This document shows, one piece after another, positions 52,160 to 60,930 of a stretch of DNA of 64,000 nucleotides. The notes under the pieces are model-generated. The model made no database searches, had not been told where the DNA came from, and saw only the letters and a list, made by a program, of their open reading frames with translations. The translations under genes and the position numbers were made by a program. The stretch's first letter is position 1, and the number at the start of each line of letters is the position of its first letter. This DNA is from CAWCTD01 sp963798455 (GTDB lineage: Bacteria > Acidobacteriota > Terriglobia > Bryobacterales > Bryobacteraceae): the NCBI GenBank assembly GCA_963798455.1, contig CAWCTD010000003.1:2108001-2172000 (forward strand), given 5' to 3'.

Positions 52160-52573
52160 CTACTTCAGCTTGGAAAAGTCGGTAGGCGTCAGGAACAGCG
52201 ACTCCGTCTTTTCCACAATCTTGCCGGCGGCCTCCGACTCCTTCTGCACCTTGAGCCATTCCGGATCCTTGCGGAATGCATCCCAGGAGGCGGTCGCCGC
52301 CTCGCGGCTCTTGTGCTTTAGCATGTAGACCAGCGTGTTTTGCGACTTCGGAGGATCGGCAGGCACCCAGTAGCCGACGCTCTCCATGCCGTGCTTCCGG
52401 AACAGTTGGAGGGTGTGATCACGGAACCGCGCCAGCACCGCCGGCAGTTTGCCCTCGACCGCGGTGTAGGTGCGGAGTTCGTAAACCGGCCCCGAAGACT
52501 GGGCCTGTGCGGGGGGCACGGTCATGAAGACCGCGGCAGTCAGCAGCAGGACGACAAGAAGCGTTTTGAGCAT
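52160..52573 (-). CDS. Exported NIPSNAP-domain protein
   Basis: 137 residues. The signal peptide (LLVVLLLTAAVFMTVPPAQAQ) is followed by a dimeric alpha-beta barrel NIPSNAP domain: YELRTYTAVEGKLPAVLARFRDHTLQLFRKHGMESVGYWVPADP and TLVYMLKHKSREAATASWDAFRKDPEWLKVQKESE. The function of this domain in bacteria is not known. The ATG at 52573 is chosen because the open frame upstream is antisense to the quinoprotein gene. It lies 37 bp after the quinoprotein stop. Confidence 0.87.
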   Translation of the reverse strand: MLKTLLVVLLLTAAVFMTVPPAQAQSSGPVYELRTYTAVEGKLPAVLARFRDHTLQLFRKHGMESVGYWVPADPPKSQNTLVYMLKHKSREAATASWDAFRKDPEWLKVQKESEAAGKIVEKTESLFLTPTDFSKLK

Positions 52574-52610
52574 AGTGCTTCCAATTATCCTGCATTTTGC
52601 GGGGGCGGTT

Positions 52611-54572
52611 TCAATCGACCAGGGCGAAGGAGAGGATGTTCGGCCCGCTGGCGACGGCGATGTGCTCCTTTCCGTCGAACACGTACACCATGGGCGATGC
52701 CCGCCAGAGCTGGTTGGCTTGGAACTCCCACAGGCGCTTGCCATCGGATGCGTCCACGGCCACGAACATTCCGCTGTCGTCGCAGAACAAGACCAGACCG
52801 CTGGCGGTGGACAACACGCCGCCCCAGGAGTTGGCCGGCCCCACCTCGGGCAGTTCCCAGGCGATGTTCCCGGTCCCGATGTCGATGGCGCGCAGGATCT
52901 TCTGCGGGGTGTCCCCGGGCGCGGGGCGCGCCGATCCGCCCACGTAGCCCCTGCCGGCTTGCCACTCGACGGGCCTCTCCGTGTAGATGGCGCACCTCTC
53001 CAGCGTCTGGACGTAGTAGAAACCCGTCGCCGGATTGAAGGACGTCGAGAACCAGTTGGCCGCGCCTTCCTTGGCGGGACAGACCCTGGTTCCTTCCGAG
53101 GTGGGCTCCTGGTTGGGGTTTCGCTGCGGACGGCCGTCGGGGCCGATGCCTCGGGCCCAGGTGAGCTTCTTGACGAAGGGCTTGGCCAGCAACAGTTTGC
53201 CATTCACCCGGTCGAGAACGTAGAAAAAGCCGTTGCGGTTGGCTTGGAGCAGCAACTTGCGCGGCTGTCCCTCCCAGCCGGCATCCACCAGCACCGGTGG
53301 TTCCGTCGCATCCCAGTCCCAAACGTCGTGCGGAGTGAACTGGTAGTGCCATTTGAGCTTCCCAGTCTTGGGATCGAGCGCCAGGATGGAGCAGGAATAG
53401 AGGTTGTCGCCTTCACGCTCATCGCCGCTGAGGTCGTTTCCGGGATTGCCCGTGGGCCAATAGAGGGTGTTCAGCTCGGGATCAAAAGTTCCGGTGAACC
53501 AGGCCACGGAGCCGGGATGCGCGATGTCGGCTCCCTTCCACGTCTCCGAGCCCGGCTCGCCGGGGTTGGGCGTGGTCCAGAAGCGCCACACTTCCCTGCC
53601 GGTGGCTTGGTCGAAGGCGGCCAGGAAACCACGCGCGCCTTCATCGCCGCCTGCCGTGCCGGATACCACCAGGCCGTTCACCGCCAGCGGCGCGGAGGTG
53701 GCGTTGTAGTTCAGGTGCCAGTCGGCCATTTCGGTTTCCCAGAGGAGCGCTCCGGTGCCGCGGTGCAAGGCGATGATATGGGCGTTGTCGGTGACCATGA
53801 ACACCCGGTCGCCCGCCACCGCCACGCCGCGATTGATGCCACCCGCGGCATTGCCCACCAGGCCGCGCGTTCGAGGGCGCTGGTAGTGCCAGATCTGGCG
53901 GCCCGTGCCGGCGTCAAGCGCATAGCACTCATTGGCGCTGGTGACGTACATGACGCCCTGCACCACCACCGGCGTCACTTCCAGCCGTGACGTGTTGGCC
54001 AGGCTGAAGACCCACTTAGGCGCCAATCGCGCCACGTTGGTCTTGTCGATCTGGGTGAGCGTGGTGTAACGGTTACCGCCGAGCGAGCCGTTGTAAGTGG
54101 GCCAGTCCGTCTGCGAGGTGACAGGCCGGTAGCGGCCGCCCGCGGCCCGCAGCAGGTGGATGCGGTTGTCGTCCGTGCGCAGTTGCATGTCCGCCGTGCT
54201 TTGGTTGAGCACCAGTCCCTCGAGCGTCTGGCCGTCCGTGGTCTCCACTTTTCCCCTGAGAGGCGCCGCTTCGCCACGCCGCGGGCGCAGGGTGCGCAGA
54301 AACGCTATCAGAGTGTTCATCGTCTGGCTGTTGAGATCGAAGGCCGGCATCCCGCGCGCGGGAATGCCCGAACGGATCAGCGCGGCCAGGTCCTCGTCGG
54401 TGCGGGCAGGCAACCGCGGGGCAATAGCGGGCGCAAGCTCACCTCCGTTGCCGTCTCCGCCGTGACACCCGGCGCAGCGGGTTTCGAACTCGCGCCGTCC
54501 CGCGTCAGGATTCTGGGCGGACAGGACTGACAGGGGGAGCAGTGAACATACCAACAGCGCTGGAAGTCTCAT
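52611..54572 (-). CDS. PQQ-dependent quinoprotein dehydrogenase with N-terminal cytochrome c
   Basis: A 653-residue periplasmic enzyme. The signal peptide is followed by a cytochrome c domain with the heme site CAGCH at residues 33-37 and a probable axial Met in IPARGMPAF. A short linker domain leads to an eight-bladed PQQ propeller, with repeats such as YALDAGTGRQIWHYQRP, LAAFDQATGREVWRFWT and DAFDGKEHIAV. DWPTYNGSLGGNRYTTLTQID and WDWDATEPPVLVD are conserved in PQQ alcohol or sugar dehydrogenases. Fusion to a heme domain at the N-terminus is less common than at the C-terminus. It would pass electrons to the periplasmic cytochrome pool. Confidence 0.9.
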   Translation of the reverse strand: MRLPALLVCSLLPLSVLSAQNPDAGRREFETRCAGCHGGDGNGGELAPAIAPRLPARTDEDLAALIRSGIPARGMPAFDLNSQTMNTLIAFLRTLRPRRGEAAPLRGKVETTDGQTLEGLVLNQSTADMQLRTDDNRIHLLRAAGGRYRPVTSQTDWPTYNGSLGGNRYTTLTQIDKTNVARLAPKWVFSLANTSRLEVTPVVVQGVMYVTSANECYALDAGTGRQIWHYQRPRTRGLVGNAAGGINRGVAVAGDRVFMVTDNAHIIALHRGTGALLWETEMADWHLNYNATSAPLAVNGLVVSGTAGGDEGARGFLAAFDQATGREVWRFWTTPNPGEPGSETWKGADIAHPGSVAWFTGTFDPELNTLYWPTGNPGNDLSGDEREGDNLYSCSILALDPKTGKLKWHYQFTPHDVWDWDATEPPVLVDAGWEGQPRKLLLQANRNGFFYVLDRVNGKLLLAKPFVKKLTWARGIGPDGRPQRNPNQEPTSEGTRVCPAKEGAANWFSTSFNPATGFYYVQTLERCAIYTERPVEWQAGRGYVGGSARPAPGDTPQKILRAIDIGTGNIAWELPEVGPANSWGGVLSTASGLVLFCDDSGMFVAVDASDGKRLWEFQANQLWRASPMVYVFDGKEHIAVASGPNILSFALVD

Positions 54573-55497
54573 GGCTGCAATGATGGCCTACATTCATTAG
54601 AGCCGCAACCCACGGGGCCGGATTCGGGGTCCGGTCCCGCGCGCTCGAAAAACGCGAAAAGCGTCGAGGAGTGTCGAGTTTTGTCGAGTTCCGAGCGAGG
54701 GGGGTGGGTGTCGAAGCCTGTAGGCCGGCGCGCGCAGACACTGGAGGACCTCCCACATTGATGTTGCACCCACTGGGTCAGAATGGAGGACGCCGGTTTC
54801 GGCAAGTGCCTGAAAGCACGGCTAAGATAGTCTGGTTTCGGTGGTGATCCCGCGGGGTCAGGAAACCCATGGCGGGGCTGAGAGACCCCGAACTCCCAAG
54901 CCGGCGTTTCTGGGAGAGGGTTTGCCGCGGGTTGAGGGGGCGCCGGTGAGGAGGTTTCTTGGTCGTCGGGAGGGGGTTTGAGGGGAGTGATCGGGGCGCA
55001 AAGGCACTGAAGGAATCTGCTTCTCCGAACGGCGTGTCTGGACCCTGAGTGGCACAAGTCCGGGCTGGCGACAAACCGGCCAAGTGGTCGGGGTCCGTGC
55101 TTGCCAACTGCGTCACCGGCGTTTCGCGACCTGGGTCTGCATTCCTCCCGGATTGTTTTTCCGCGTGTGTGGCCTCTCGCCTTGGTGGGGCGGGATGCAA
55201 TTGCGTCGCGGGCAGGCCGCGGGCAGTGCGGCCCCCTTTTGACATCGCACTGAGTCGTTTCCACCAACACAGATGGCCATACCATTTCCGGGCTACCCAA
55301 GAAGCCGCCTTCTTGAGTGAACAAGGGATTGTATGATGGTTTCGATGTCCAAGATCGCTAGTAGCCTGGTCCCCGGGCTTGAGGGAGGAAGGTTGCTGCT
55401 TCCCGAATTGCCATGTGGTCAGCGAAACGGCTTGATTCAGGTCGCTTGAACAGCTCCCATCGGCTGGACCACCACAACTGGTTCATTGGCTAATCTT
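54573..55497. other. 925-bp region without a recognisable gene
   Basis: All open frames here look like non-coding sequence (Pro/Arg-rich, no family motifs). The only structure seen is three spaced copies of gtcgag about 10 bp apart at 54663-54690 and a GC-rich stretch. It separates the quinoprotein gene from the defence-like island and may be an island border. Confidence 0.5.
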
Positions 55498-56524
55498 ATG
55501 CCCGCAAATGCACTCGACTGCATCACAATTCAGGGTTTTAAGAGCTTCGCTTCGGTGGAGAAGCTGCCGCTGCGACCAATCAACGTGCTGATCGGTCCAA
55601 ACGGCTCCGGGAAGTCGAACTTCATTGGTGTCTTTGCCTTTCTCCACGCGATCCGCGAAGGAAGGCTGAAGGATTACGTCACCACGGCGGGCGGAGCTGA
55701 GAAAGTGCTGCACTTCGGTTCGAAAACGACGAAGGAGATCGCGTTTTACCTTTCGTTTGCAAATGAAGTGAACCAATACGAGCTCGAGCTCTCCCCAACT
55801 GCGGATGATGGCCTTTTCCCGTCATCAGAGACAGTGTATTTTTGGGACAAGAAGAAGTACCCCAAACCATACGATCAACCCCTCCTGGCATCGCAGCAGG
55901 GACGAGAAGCAGGCATCAGCGATCAGAAGAACGATCGCATCGCGAGGTGGGTCCGCCATCGCCTTGGAAGCTGGAGGCTCTACCACGTCCACGACACGAG
56001 TTCATCATCGCCCATGCGCAAAACAGCGAAGGTAGACGACAACGATTTCTTGCGTGCGGATGGGTCGAACTTAGCCGCATTCCTCTATTACCTCCGGGAA
56101 AAGCATGATGACTCTTACAGTTTGATTCAACGCACCGTGCAGCGGGTAGCTCCCTTCTTCGATGACTTCCGGCTAAAGCCCCTCAAGCTCAAACCGGACG
56201 ACATCAAGCTGGAGTGGCGGCACAAGAGATCGGACCAATACTTCGACGCGTCGTCGCTCTCGGACGGTACGCTCCGTTTCATTGCCCTAGCAACTCTCTT
56301 CCTTCAGCCGGAGGAATATCGCCCCTCGGTGATCGTGGTGGATGAGCCGGAGTTGGGGTTGCATCCCTATGCCATCGAGATGCTGGCTTCTCTAATACGG
56401 CAGGCGTCAGTGTTCGTACGCGTCCGGCAAACCCATCTTCCGTGTTTTGAGGTAAGCGGTCATACTTCCTTGTGTTGATGCATGTGCGCCCGGAGTGCGC
56501 GCGCGGGCACGAGGAGGAGCAGAA

Positions 56525-56872
56525 GTGAGCCAGAAGCACGATGTGGAGAAGGCGCGGTACTGGCAGGCGGTCATTCGGGATGCTGCCCGGAGCGGCATGT
56601 CGACGCGGGCCTTCTGCCGGCAGCGGAAGCTGAAGGAGTGCCAGTTCTACTGGTGGCAGCGCCGATTGAAGGAGAAGCGTCCGCCCGCTTCAACGCCGCG
56701 GGGCTCAGCGAACGGGCCGGCCAGCTTCGCCCTGGTCAGCGGCGAGCCGGGCTCGGCGGATGCCGGCATAGAGTTGGTGCTGGCCGGCGGGCGGCGGCTG
56801 CGCCTGGCCAAAGGCGTCGATGAGCCGACCCTGCGATCGGTGCTGGCGGCGCTGGAACAGCCGGGATGCTGA
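56525..56872 (+). CDS. tnpA: IS66 accessory protein TnpA
   Basis: 115 residues from a GTG after gaggaggagcagaa: VSQKHDVEKARYWQAVIRDAARSGMSTRAFCRQRKLKECQFYWWQRRLKEKR is the helix-turn-helix of IS66 OrfA, followed by a C-terminal ELVLAGGRRLRLAKGVDEPTLRSVLAAL strand-helix. It helps transposition by DNA binding. Its last seven bases overlap tnpB. Confidence 0.9.
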   Translation: MSQKHDVEKARYWQAVIRDAARSGMSTRAFCRQRKLKECQFYWWQRRLKEKRPPASTPRGSANGPASFALVSGEPGSADAGIELVLAGGRRLRLAKGVDEPTLRSVLAALEQPGC

Positions 56873-57255
56873 GCTTCCCGGCGGCCATCAAGGTGTACTT
56901 GTGCACCGTGGCCTGTGACATGCGCCGGAGCTTCGACGGTCTGTCCATGATGGCCGAGCATATCATCCGCTGCAATCCCTTCTCGGGGCACCTGCTGGTG
57001 TTTTGCAACCGGCGTAGCGACCGTCTGAAGATCCTGTACTGGGATCGGGATGGGTGGGTGATCTGGTACAAGCGGCTGGAGGCGGGCACCTTCCAGTTCC
57101 CCTTCGCCCAAACGGGCCGGCGGGAGATCGCGGCCTGGGAGCTGGGCGTGCTGCTGGAGGGCATCGACCTCGGCAAGGGGCGACGGCGGAAACGCTACGC
57201 GCTGCCCGCCGCGGCATTCGAGGCGCATGCGGAGCTGGAGGCGTCAAAACAATAG
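56866..57255 (+). CDS. tnpB: IS66 accessory protein TnpB
   Basis: 129 residues with the family pattern VYLCTVACDMRRSFDGLSMMAEHIIRCNPFSGHLLVFCNRRSDRLKILYWDRDGWVIWYKRLEAGTFQFP. It is the conserved second protein of IS66 elements (unrelated to RNA-guided TnpB). The start overlaps the tnpA stop. Confidence 0.95.
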   Translation: MLSFPAAIKVYLCTVACDMRRSFDGLSMMAEHIIRCNPFSGHLLVFCNRRSDRLKILYWDRDGWVIWYKRLEAGTFQFPFAQTGRREIAAWELGVLLEGIDLGKGRRRKRYALPAAAFEAHAELEASKQ

Positions 57256-57329
57256 CATGCTCCTCTGTTTTTTGTTGACTTATGAGAGTAAGTGTAGTAA
57301 GTTAGTGTTTCAGATACTTACTCAGCGCG

Positions 57330-58883
57330 ATGGCGACAGACCCTCCAGACCTGCCCAGTGACCCAGCCGCCCTGCAACAGATGCTGCTGCGGACCCTGGC
57401 GCAACTGGACGCCACCCAGGCGGCACTGGCGGCCAAGGAGTACGAACTCGAGCGCGTGCGGCACTGGCTCCAGCAGATGCTGCGTCACCGCTATGGACAG
57501 AAGCGCGAGCGGGTGGATGAGAACCAGTTGTTCCTGTTCGCCGCCGAGATCGCCAGCCGGGGGGAAGAGCCGCCGCCTGAGCCGAAGTCGGTCGCGAGCG
57601 AACCGCGGCCATCTCCGCCGGGGCACGGACGGCAGCGGTTGCCGCAGTCGCTGGAGCGGCGCCGTGTAGTCTATGACCTGGCTGACGACCAGCGGCGGTG
57701 CCCGGAGTGCCAGGCGGAACTGCGGCACATCGGCGAGGAGATCAGCGAGCAACTGGAGTACGTGCCGGCCTCGTTGCACGTCGTCCAGCAAGCCTGCCAG
57801 AAGTACGCTTGCCCCAAGGGCTGCACCGTGGTCACGGCCGCAAAGCCGCCGGCGCCGGTGGAGAAGGGGCTGGCCGGGCCGGGACTGCTGGCACACGTGG
57901 CGGTGAGCAAGTTCGGGGACCATCTTCCTTTGCACCGCCAGGAGGCGATCTTCACCCGGCAGGGCGTGGATTTGTCTCGCCAGACCATGTGCGACTGGAT
58001 GCGGCAGTGCGCGGAGTTAGTCGGTCCGCTAGCCGATCTGATGAAGGAGCGGGTACTGAGTTCCAAAGTCGTGCAGACCGACGACACGCCGGTGCCGGTG
58101 TTGGACCCGGAGTTGCCGTGCACGCGTACCGGGCGGATCTGGACCTACGTCGGGGACGCGCTGCATCCCTACACGGTGTACGACTACACCCCGAATCGCT
58201 GCCGCGAAGGGCCGGATGAGTTCCTGAAGGACTTCCACGGATACCTGCAGGCAGACGCCTACTCGGGCTACGACCAGATCTACAAGGAAACCGAGCGCGG
58301 CATCACGGAGGTGGCTTGCATGGCGCACGCGCGCCGCAAGTACTTCGATGCGCAGTCGTCCGACATCATGCGTTCGACGGTGATGCTGGCCTACTTCCAT
58401 CTGCTGTACGACGTCGAGCGCGAGGCGCGGGAAAAGCAGTTGGACGCCGCCGGGCGCCTGGCGCTACGCCGGGAACGGAGCCAGCCGATGCTGGACGACA
58501 TCCAGGCGTATTTAGAGCGCGAGCGGCCGCGGGTGTTGCCGAAGAGTCCGATCGGCCAAGCCATGGCCTACACGTTGTCCAACTGGGAGGCGCTGGTGCG
58601 CTACGCGAAGGACGGCGATCTGGAAATCGACAACAACGGCGCCGAGCGCAGCCTGCGCGGAGTGGCTGTGGGACGGCGCAACTGGACCTTCTTCGGCAGC
58701 GACAACGGCGGACGTACGGCGGCGGTGCTGACGAGTCTCATTGCCACCACGAAGCGTCACCACATCGACCCGTTCGCGTATCTACGCGACGTGTTCACTC
58801 GCATCGGGGCTCACCCGCAAAACCGACTCGAGGAATTACTGCCCGACAACTGGCTCGCGGCACGGGTGGCCAGCAAGGCCTGA
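57330..58883 (+). CDS. tnpC: IS66 transposase TnpC
   Basis: 517 residues. An N-terminal coiled coil (LAQLDATQAALAAKEYELERVRHWLQQMLRHRYGQKRERVDENQLFLF) precedes a zinc-ribbon-like segment (CPECQAELRHIGEEISEQL, CPKGCT). The DDE domain has VVQTDDTPVPVLDPE, GYLQADAYSGYDQIY and LEIDNNGAERSLRGVAVGRRNWTFFGSDNGGRTAAVL. Full length and intact. Confidence 0.95.
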   Translation: MATDPPDLPSDPAALQQMLLRTLAQLDATQAALAAKEYELERVRHWLQQMLRHRYGQKRERVDENQLFLFAAEIASRGEEPPPEPKSVASEPRPSPPGHGRQRLPQSLERRRVVYDLADDQRRCPECQAELRHIGEEISEQLEYVPASLHVVQQACQKYACPKGCTVVTAAKPPAPVEKGLAGPGLLAHVAVSKFGDHLPLHRQEAIFTRQGVDLSRQTMCDWMRQCAELVGPLADLMKERVLSSKVVQTDDTPVPVLDPELPCTRTGRIWTYVGDALHPYTVYDYTPNRCREGPDEFLKDFHGYLQADAYSGYDQIYKETERGITEVACMAHARRKYFDAQSSDIMRSTVMLAYFHLLYDVEREAREKQLDAAGRLALRRERSQPMLDDIQAYLERERPRVLPKSPIGQAMAYTLSNWEALVRYAKDGDLEIDNNGAERSLRGVAVGRRNWTFFGSDNGGRTAAVLTSLIATTKRHHIDPFAYLRDVFTRIGAHPQNRLEELLPDNWLAARVASKA

Positions 58884-59157
58884 ACCCCACCCCAGCCTTC
58901 AACCGTACACGCGTCTGGGCCTACATGTGTTCGCCGGACGCGTACCAGTGTTCACACAGGTGATCGTCTCCACGCAGTCGTCTCTGCTGTTGGATCATTT
59001 TGAGCCCGAAGACGTTCTGGTTGCCAACCGCGTCGATGACGGGACACAAATTGCGCGTCTGGACTCCGCGAACTTGGCCACGTGGCTCGAGGACTACAGC
59101 CTCGGCCAGCTTTGGGAGAAGAACGAACTTGGCGGACGGCCAGTTCGGGACTAAACG

Positions 59158-59859
59158 ATGCCCCGCCTGATAATCCATGTTGAAGGCCAGACGGAGGAGG
59201 ACTTCGTAAACGAAGTGCTTCGGGATCACTTGATGGCCAAAGGCTACGATGCTGTCGGTGCTCGAATCGTAGGCAATGCCCGTCTGCGGCGGCAGCGCGG
59301 CGGAATTCGTCCGTGGCCTTCTGTAAGAAGGGACATCATCAACCACCTCAAGGAGGATCCGCGTTGTATCGTGACTACCATGGTCGATTACTATGGCTTG
59401 CCTCAGGAAGGAGCCGCAGCGTGGCCGGGACGCGCAAGGGCTAGAGGTTTAGGCCTTGTCAAGAGGGCACCATGCGTGGAAAGAGCCCTACTGGACGACC
59501 TAGTCGCTCAAATGGGTAGTCGCCTGAACCCGGAGCGTTTCGTTCCTTTCGTCGTGATGCACGAGTTCGAGGGTCTGCTATTCAGTGACTGTGCCGCCTT
59601 CAGCAACGGTATCGGCCGCCCGAATCTGGAGGCTGACTTCCGGGCAATCCGAGACCAGTTTTCAACCCCAGAGGACATTGATGATTCGCCGCTCACCGCG
59701 CCCTCCAAACGCGTAGAGGCTCTGGTGCCCGGGTACCAGAAGCCGCTTCTCGGAGCGCTGGCAGTGCTGGAGATCGGGCTAGACCGCATTCGAGCGGAGT
59801 GCCCGCACTTCAACGGTTGGCTGGAAAAGCTTGAATTCCTCGTCCGGCAAGGAAGATGA
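59158..59859 (+). CDS. DUF4276 TOPRIM-like nuclease candidate
   Basis: 233 residues. MPRLIIHVEGQTEEDFVNEVLRDHLMAKGY has the VEG-x-x-E strand-helix of TOPRIM-like DUF4276 proteins. A second acidic strand is VTTMVDYYGLPQEG, and a third motif is VMHEFEGLLFSDCAAF. The gene begins three bases after the AAA ATPase. ATPase plus TOPRIM-type pairs occur in OLD-like and PARIS-like anti-phage systems; DUF4276 itself is a common partner of AAA_21 ATPases. Nuclease activity and a defence role are inferred from family and layout. Confidence 0.85.
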   Translation: MPRLIIHVEGQTEEDFVNEVLRDHLMAKGYDAVGARIVGNARLRRQRGGIRPWPSVRRDIINHLKEDPRCIVTTMVDYYGLPQEGAAAWPGRARARGLGLVKRAPCVERALLDDLVAQMGSRLNPERFVPFVVMHEFEGLLFSDCAAFSNGIGRPNLEADFRAIRDQFSTPEDIDDSPLTAPSKRVEALVPGYQKPLLGALAVLEIGLDRIRAECPHFNGWLEKLEFLVRQGR

Positions 59860-59871
59860 GGACGTTCGACC

Positions 59872-60048
59872 TCAAGGTATATTGCTCGTTCCTGCATCGA
59901 TCCTAACGAGTCCCCTTCGCTTCAACTGGTCGCGTAACGCCCGTTTCGTCCTCTTGGCCAGACCGAGTTGTGTCTGCCAGGCCGAGGCAAGCTTATCTGC
60001 CGACTCCTCCGCAGCGGGGAAATTGCAGTCTTGGACCTCCACATTCAT
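59872..60048 (-). CDS. Possible small protein (58 residues)
   Basis: The gap between the DUF4276 gene and the next gene is almost filled by one minus-strand frame: ATG at 60048 to TGA at 59872. It reads MNVEVQDCNFPAAEESADKL, then AWQTQLGLAKRTKRALRDQL, then basic KRRGLVRIDAG. The two amphipathic helices look like protein, but there is no family match by eye and no strong ribosome site, so this may be chance. Confidence 0.3.
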   Translation of the reverse strand: MNVEVQDCNFPAAEESADKLASAWQTQLGLAKRTKRALRDQLKRRGLVRIDAGTSNIP

Positions 60049-60073
60049 GCGAAGATCTGAGTAGGAGTGCGGG

Positions 60074-60592
60074 ATGATTATTGATCGCGAGGTCTCTGAT
60101 GCGCTGGGCTGTGTGACCGTGAGCTTTTCGATGCTGGAAACGTACGTCGCAGTGCTGATCTGGGGATTGATTTCGCCCGAAGATTCATTAGTCGGACAGA
60201 TGGTTACTGCGCAGCTGTCCTTCAGGAAATCATTGGACCTCCTCGACGCCGTCTTTCGCTACAAGATAGGGGACGCCGTCAAGGTCGCCAAGATTGAAGG
60301 CCTGTTGAAGGAAGCGCAGGCTGCCGAGGATGCCCGGAACAGGATCGTACACTCGATGTGGATGTTTTCTCAGCCATGTACGGACCTTCGACGGGTGAAA
60401 CTCGCGACGAAGCGCGGCAAGGGCCTCAGCGAACAAGATGAAGAGGGCACTCCCGCAAACATCATGGCTGTAGCTGAGGAGATCGAAAAGACGGCCAAGG
60501 GCTTTTCCTCTTTCATAATGGAACTATGCACTGCTGGAATGCTGCCATTCCCAGTGGAGCCGGCGTCCGGCAGGTCAGGTGCGGCGGGGTAG
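60074..60592 (+). CDS. HEPN-like small protein of unknown function
   Basis: 172 residues, largely helical: VTVSFSMLETYVAVLIWGLI, LSFRKSLDLLDAVFRYKIGDAVKVAKIEGLLKEAQAAEDARNRIVHSMWMF. The RNRIVH motif (Arg 88 to His 93) at the start of a helix is the Rx4H site of HEPN-domain ribonucleases. Because the domain is short and the family weakly conserved, I treat this as a HEPN candidate only. It follows the ATPase-DUF4276 pair on the same strand. Confidence 0.6.
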   Translation: MIIDREVSDALGCVTVSFSMLETYVAVLIWGLISPEDSLVGQMVTAQLSFRKSLDLLDAVFRYKIGDAVKVAKIEGLLKEAQAAEDARNRIVHSMWMFSQPCTDLRRVKLATKRGKGLSEQDEEGTPANIMAVAEEIEKTAKGFSSFIMELCTAGMLPFPVEPASGRSGAAG

Positions 60593-60643
60593 ATCGTGCG
60601 TGCCGGGAGCAGGCAGTTTGGTCTCGCGAGGTTCCGGTCGCGC

Positions 60644-60665
60644 CAACTGGACGGAAAACGCCCAT
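60644..60665. repeat. 22-bp direct repeat flanking the 835-residue gene, left copy
   Basis: Contains actggacggaaaacgcccat; the right copy at 63533-63554 differs at one base. An inverted relative, atgggtgttttcc, lies at 60771-60783. The stretch 60593-60930 around it has no recognisable gene. Confidence 0.55.
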
Positions 60666-60930
60666 ACCTCCCTCTGCCGGGCTATCCCGCAGCCCCTAAG
60701 CCACAAGGGCGGGATGGCGACATTTCGGCCAGGTGGCTCTCGGCATCACTGGATTGACGCCTTCCGCCAAATGGGTGTTTTCCGGGATCTATCCCGGTCC
60801 AAAGTCATCTGGGTCGTCCGGCACGATGCGAGCCTTTCATCGGCTGCGTTGGGCTTGAACGTGGCCCCAACCCACGACCGGCCGAACATGCGCATTCGCC
60901 CTGCTCGCAGACAGATTGTGTGATAAGATC

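Larger units (their letters stand above)
56416..58945. mobile_element. IS66-family insertion sequence with 8-bp target duplication
   Basis: 2,530 bp. Terminal inverted repeats start gtacgcgtccggc at both ends (right end read on the minus strand). The 8-bp target cagtgttc occurs at 56408-56415 and 58946-58953, the duplication size expected for IS66. The three standard genes tnpA, tnpB and tnpC are intact and on the plus strand, so the copy looks recent and autonomous. Confidence 0.95.
55498..59154 (+). pseudogene. AAA-family ATPase interrupted by IS66
   Basis: The two exon-like halves are 55498-56415 and 58954-59154. The first half starts MPANALDCITIQGFKSFASVEKLPLRPINVLIGPNGSGKSNF, with Walker A at residues 33-40. 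It continues to FDASSLSDGTLRFIALATLF and Walker B VIVVDEPELGLHPYAIEMLASLIRQASVF (Asp 282, Glu 283). After the IS, coding resumes in frame with TQVIVSTQSSLLLDHFEPEDVLVANRVDDG and ends at 59154. The rejoined protein has about 372 residues, normal for RecF/OLD-like AAA_21 proteins. Its stop lies three bases before the DUF4276 gene. The insertion removes the last 66 residues, including the sensor-like His/Ser strand, so this allele is probably inactive. Confidence 0.9.

Noticed and set aside
54569..55324. 251-residue open frame on the minus strand between the quinoprotein and ATPase genes
   Set aside because: Composition is Pro/Arg/Ser-rich without motifs, several overlapping frames of equal quality exist, and there is no ribosome site; it looks like GC-rich non-coding sequence.
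59919..59955. Third copy of the 22-bp repeat (caactggtcgcgtaacgcccgt)
   Set aside because: Matches only about 18 of 22 positions and lies within the possible small gene; may be chance.
60579..60923. 114-residue frame before the 835-residue gene
   Set aside because: Contains the 22-bp repeat, has no family features and an arbitrary start; treated as intergenic.
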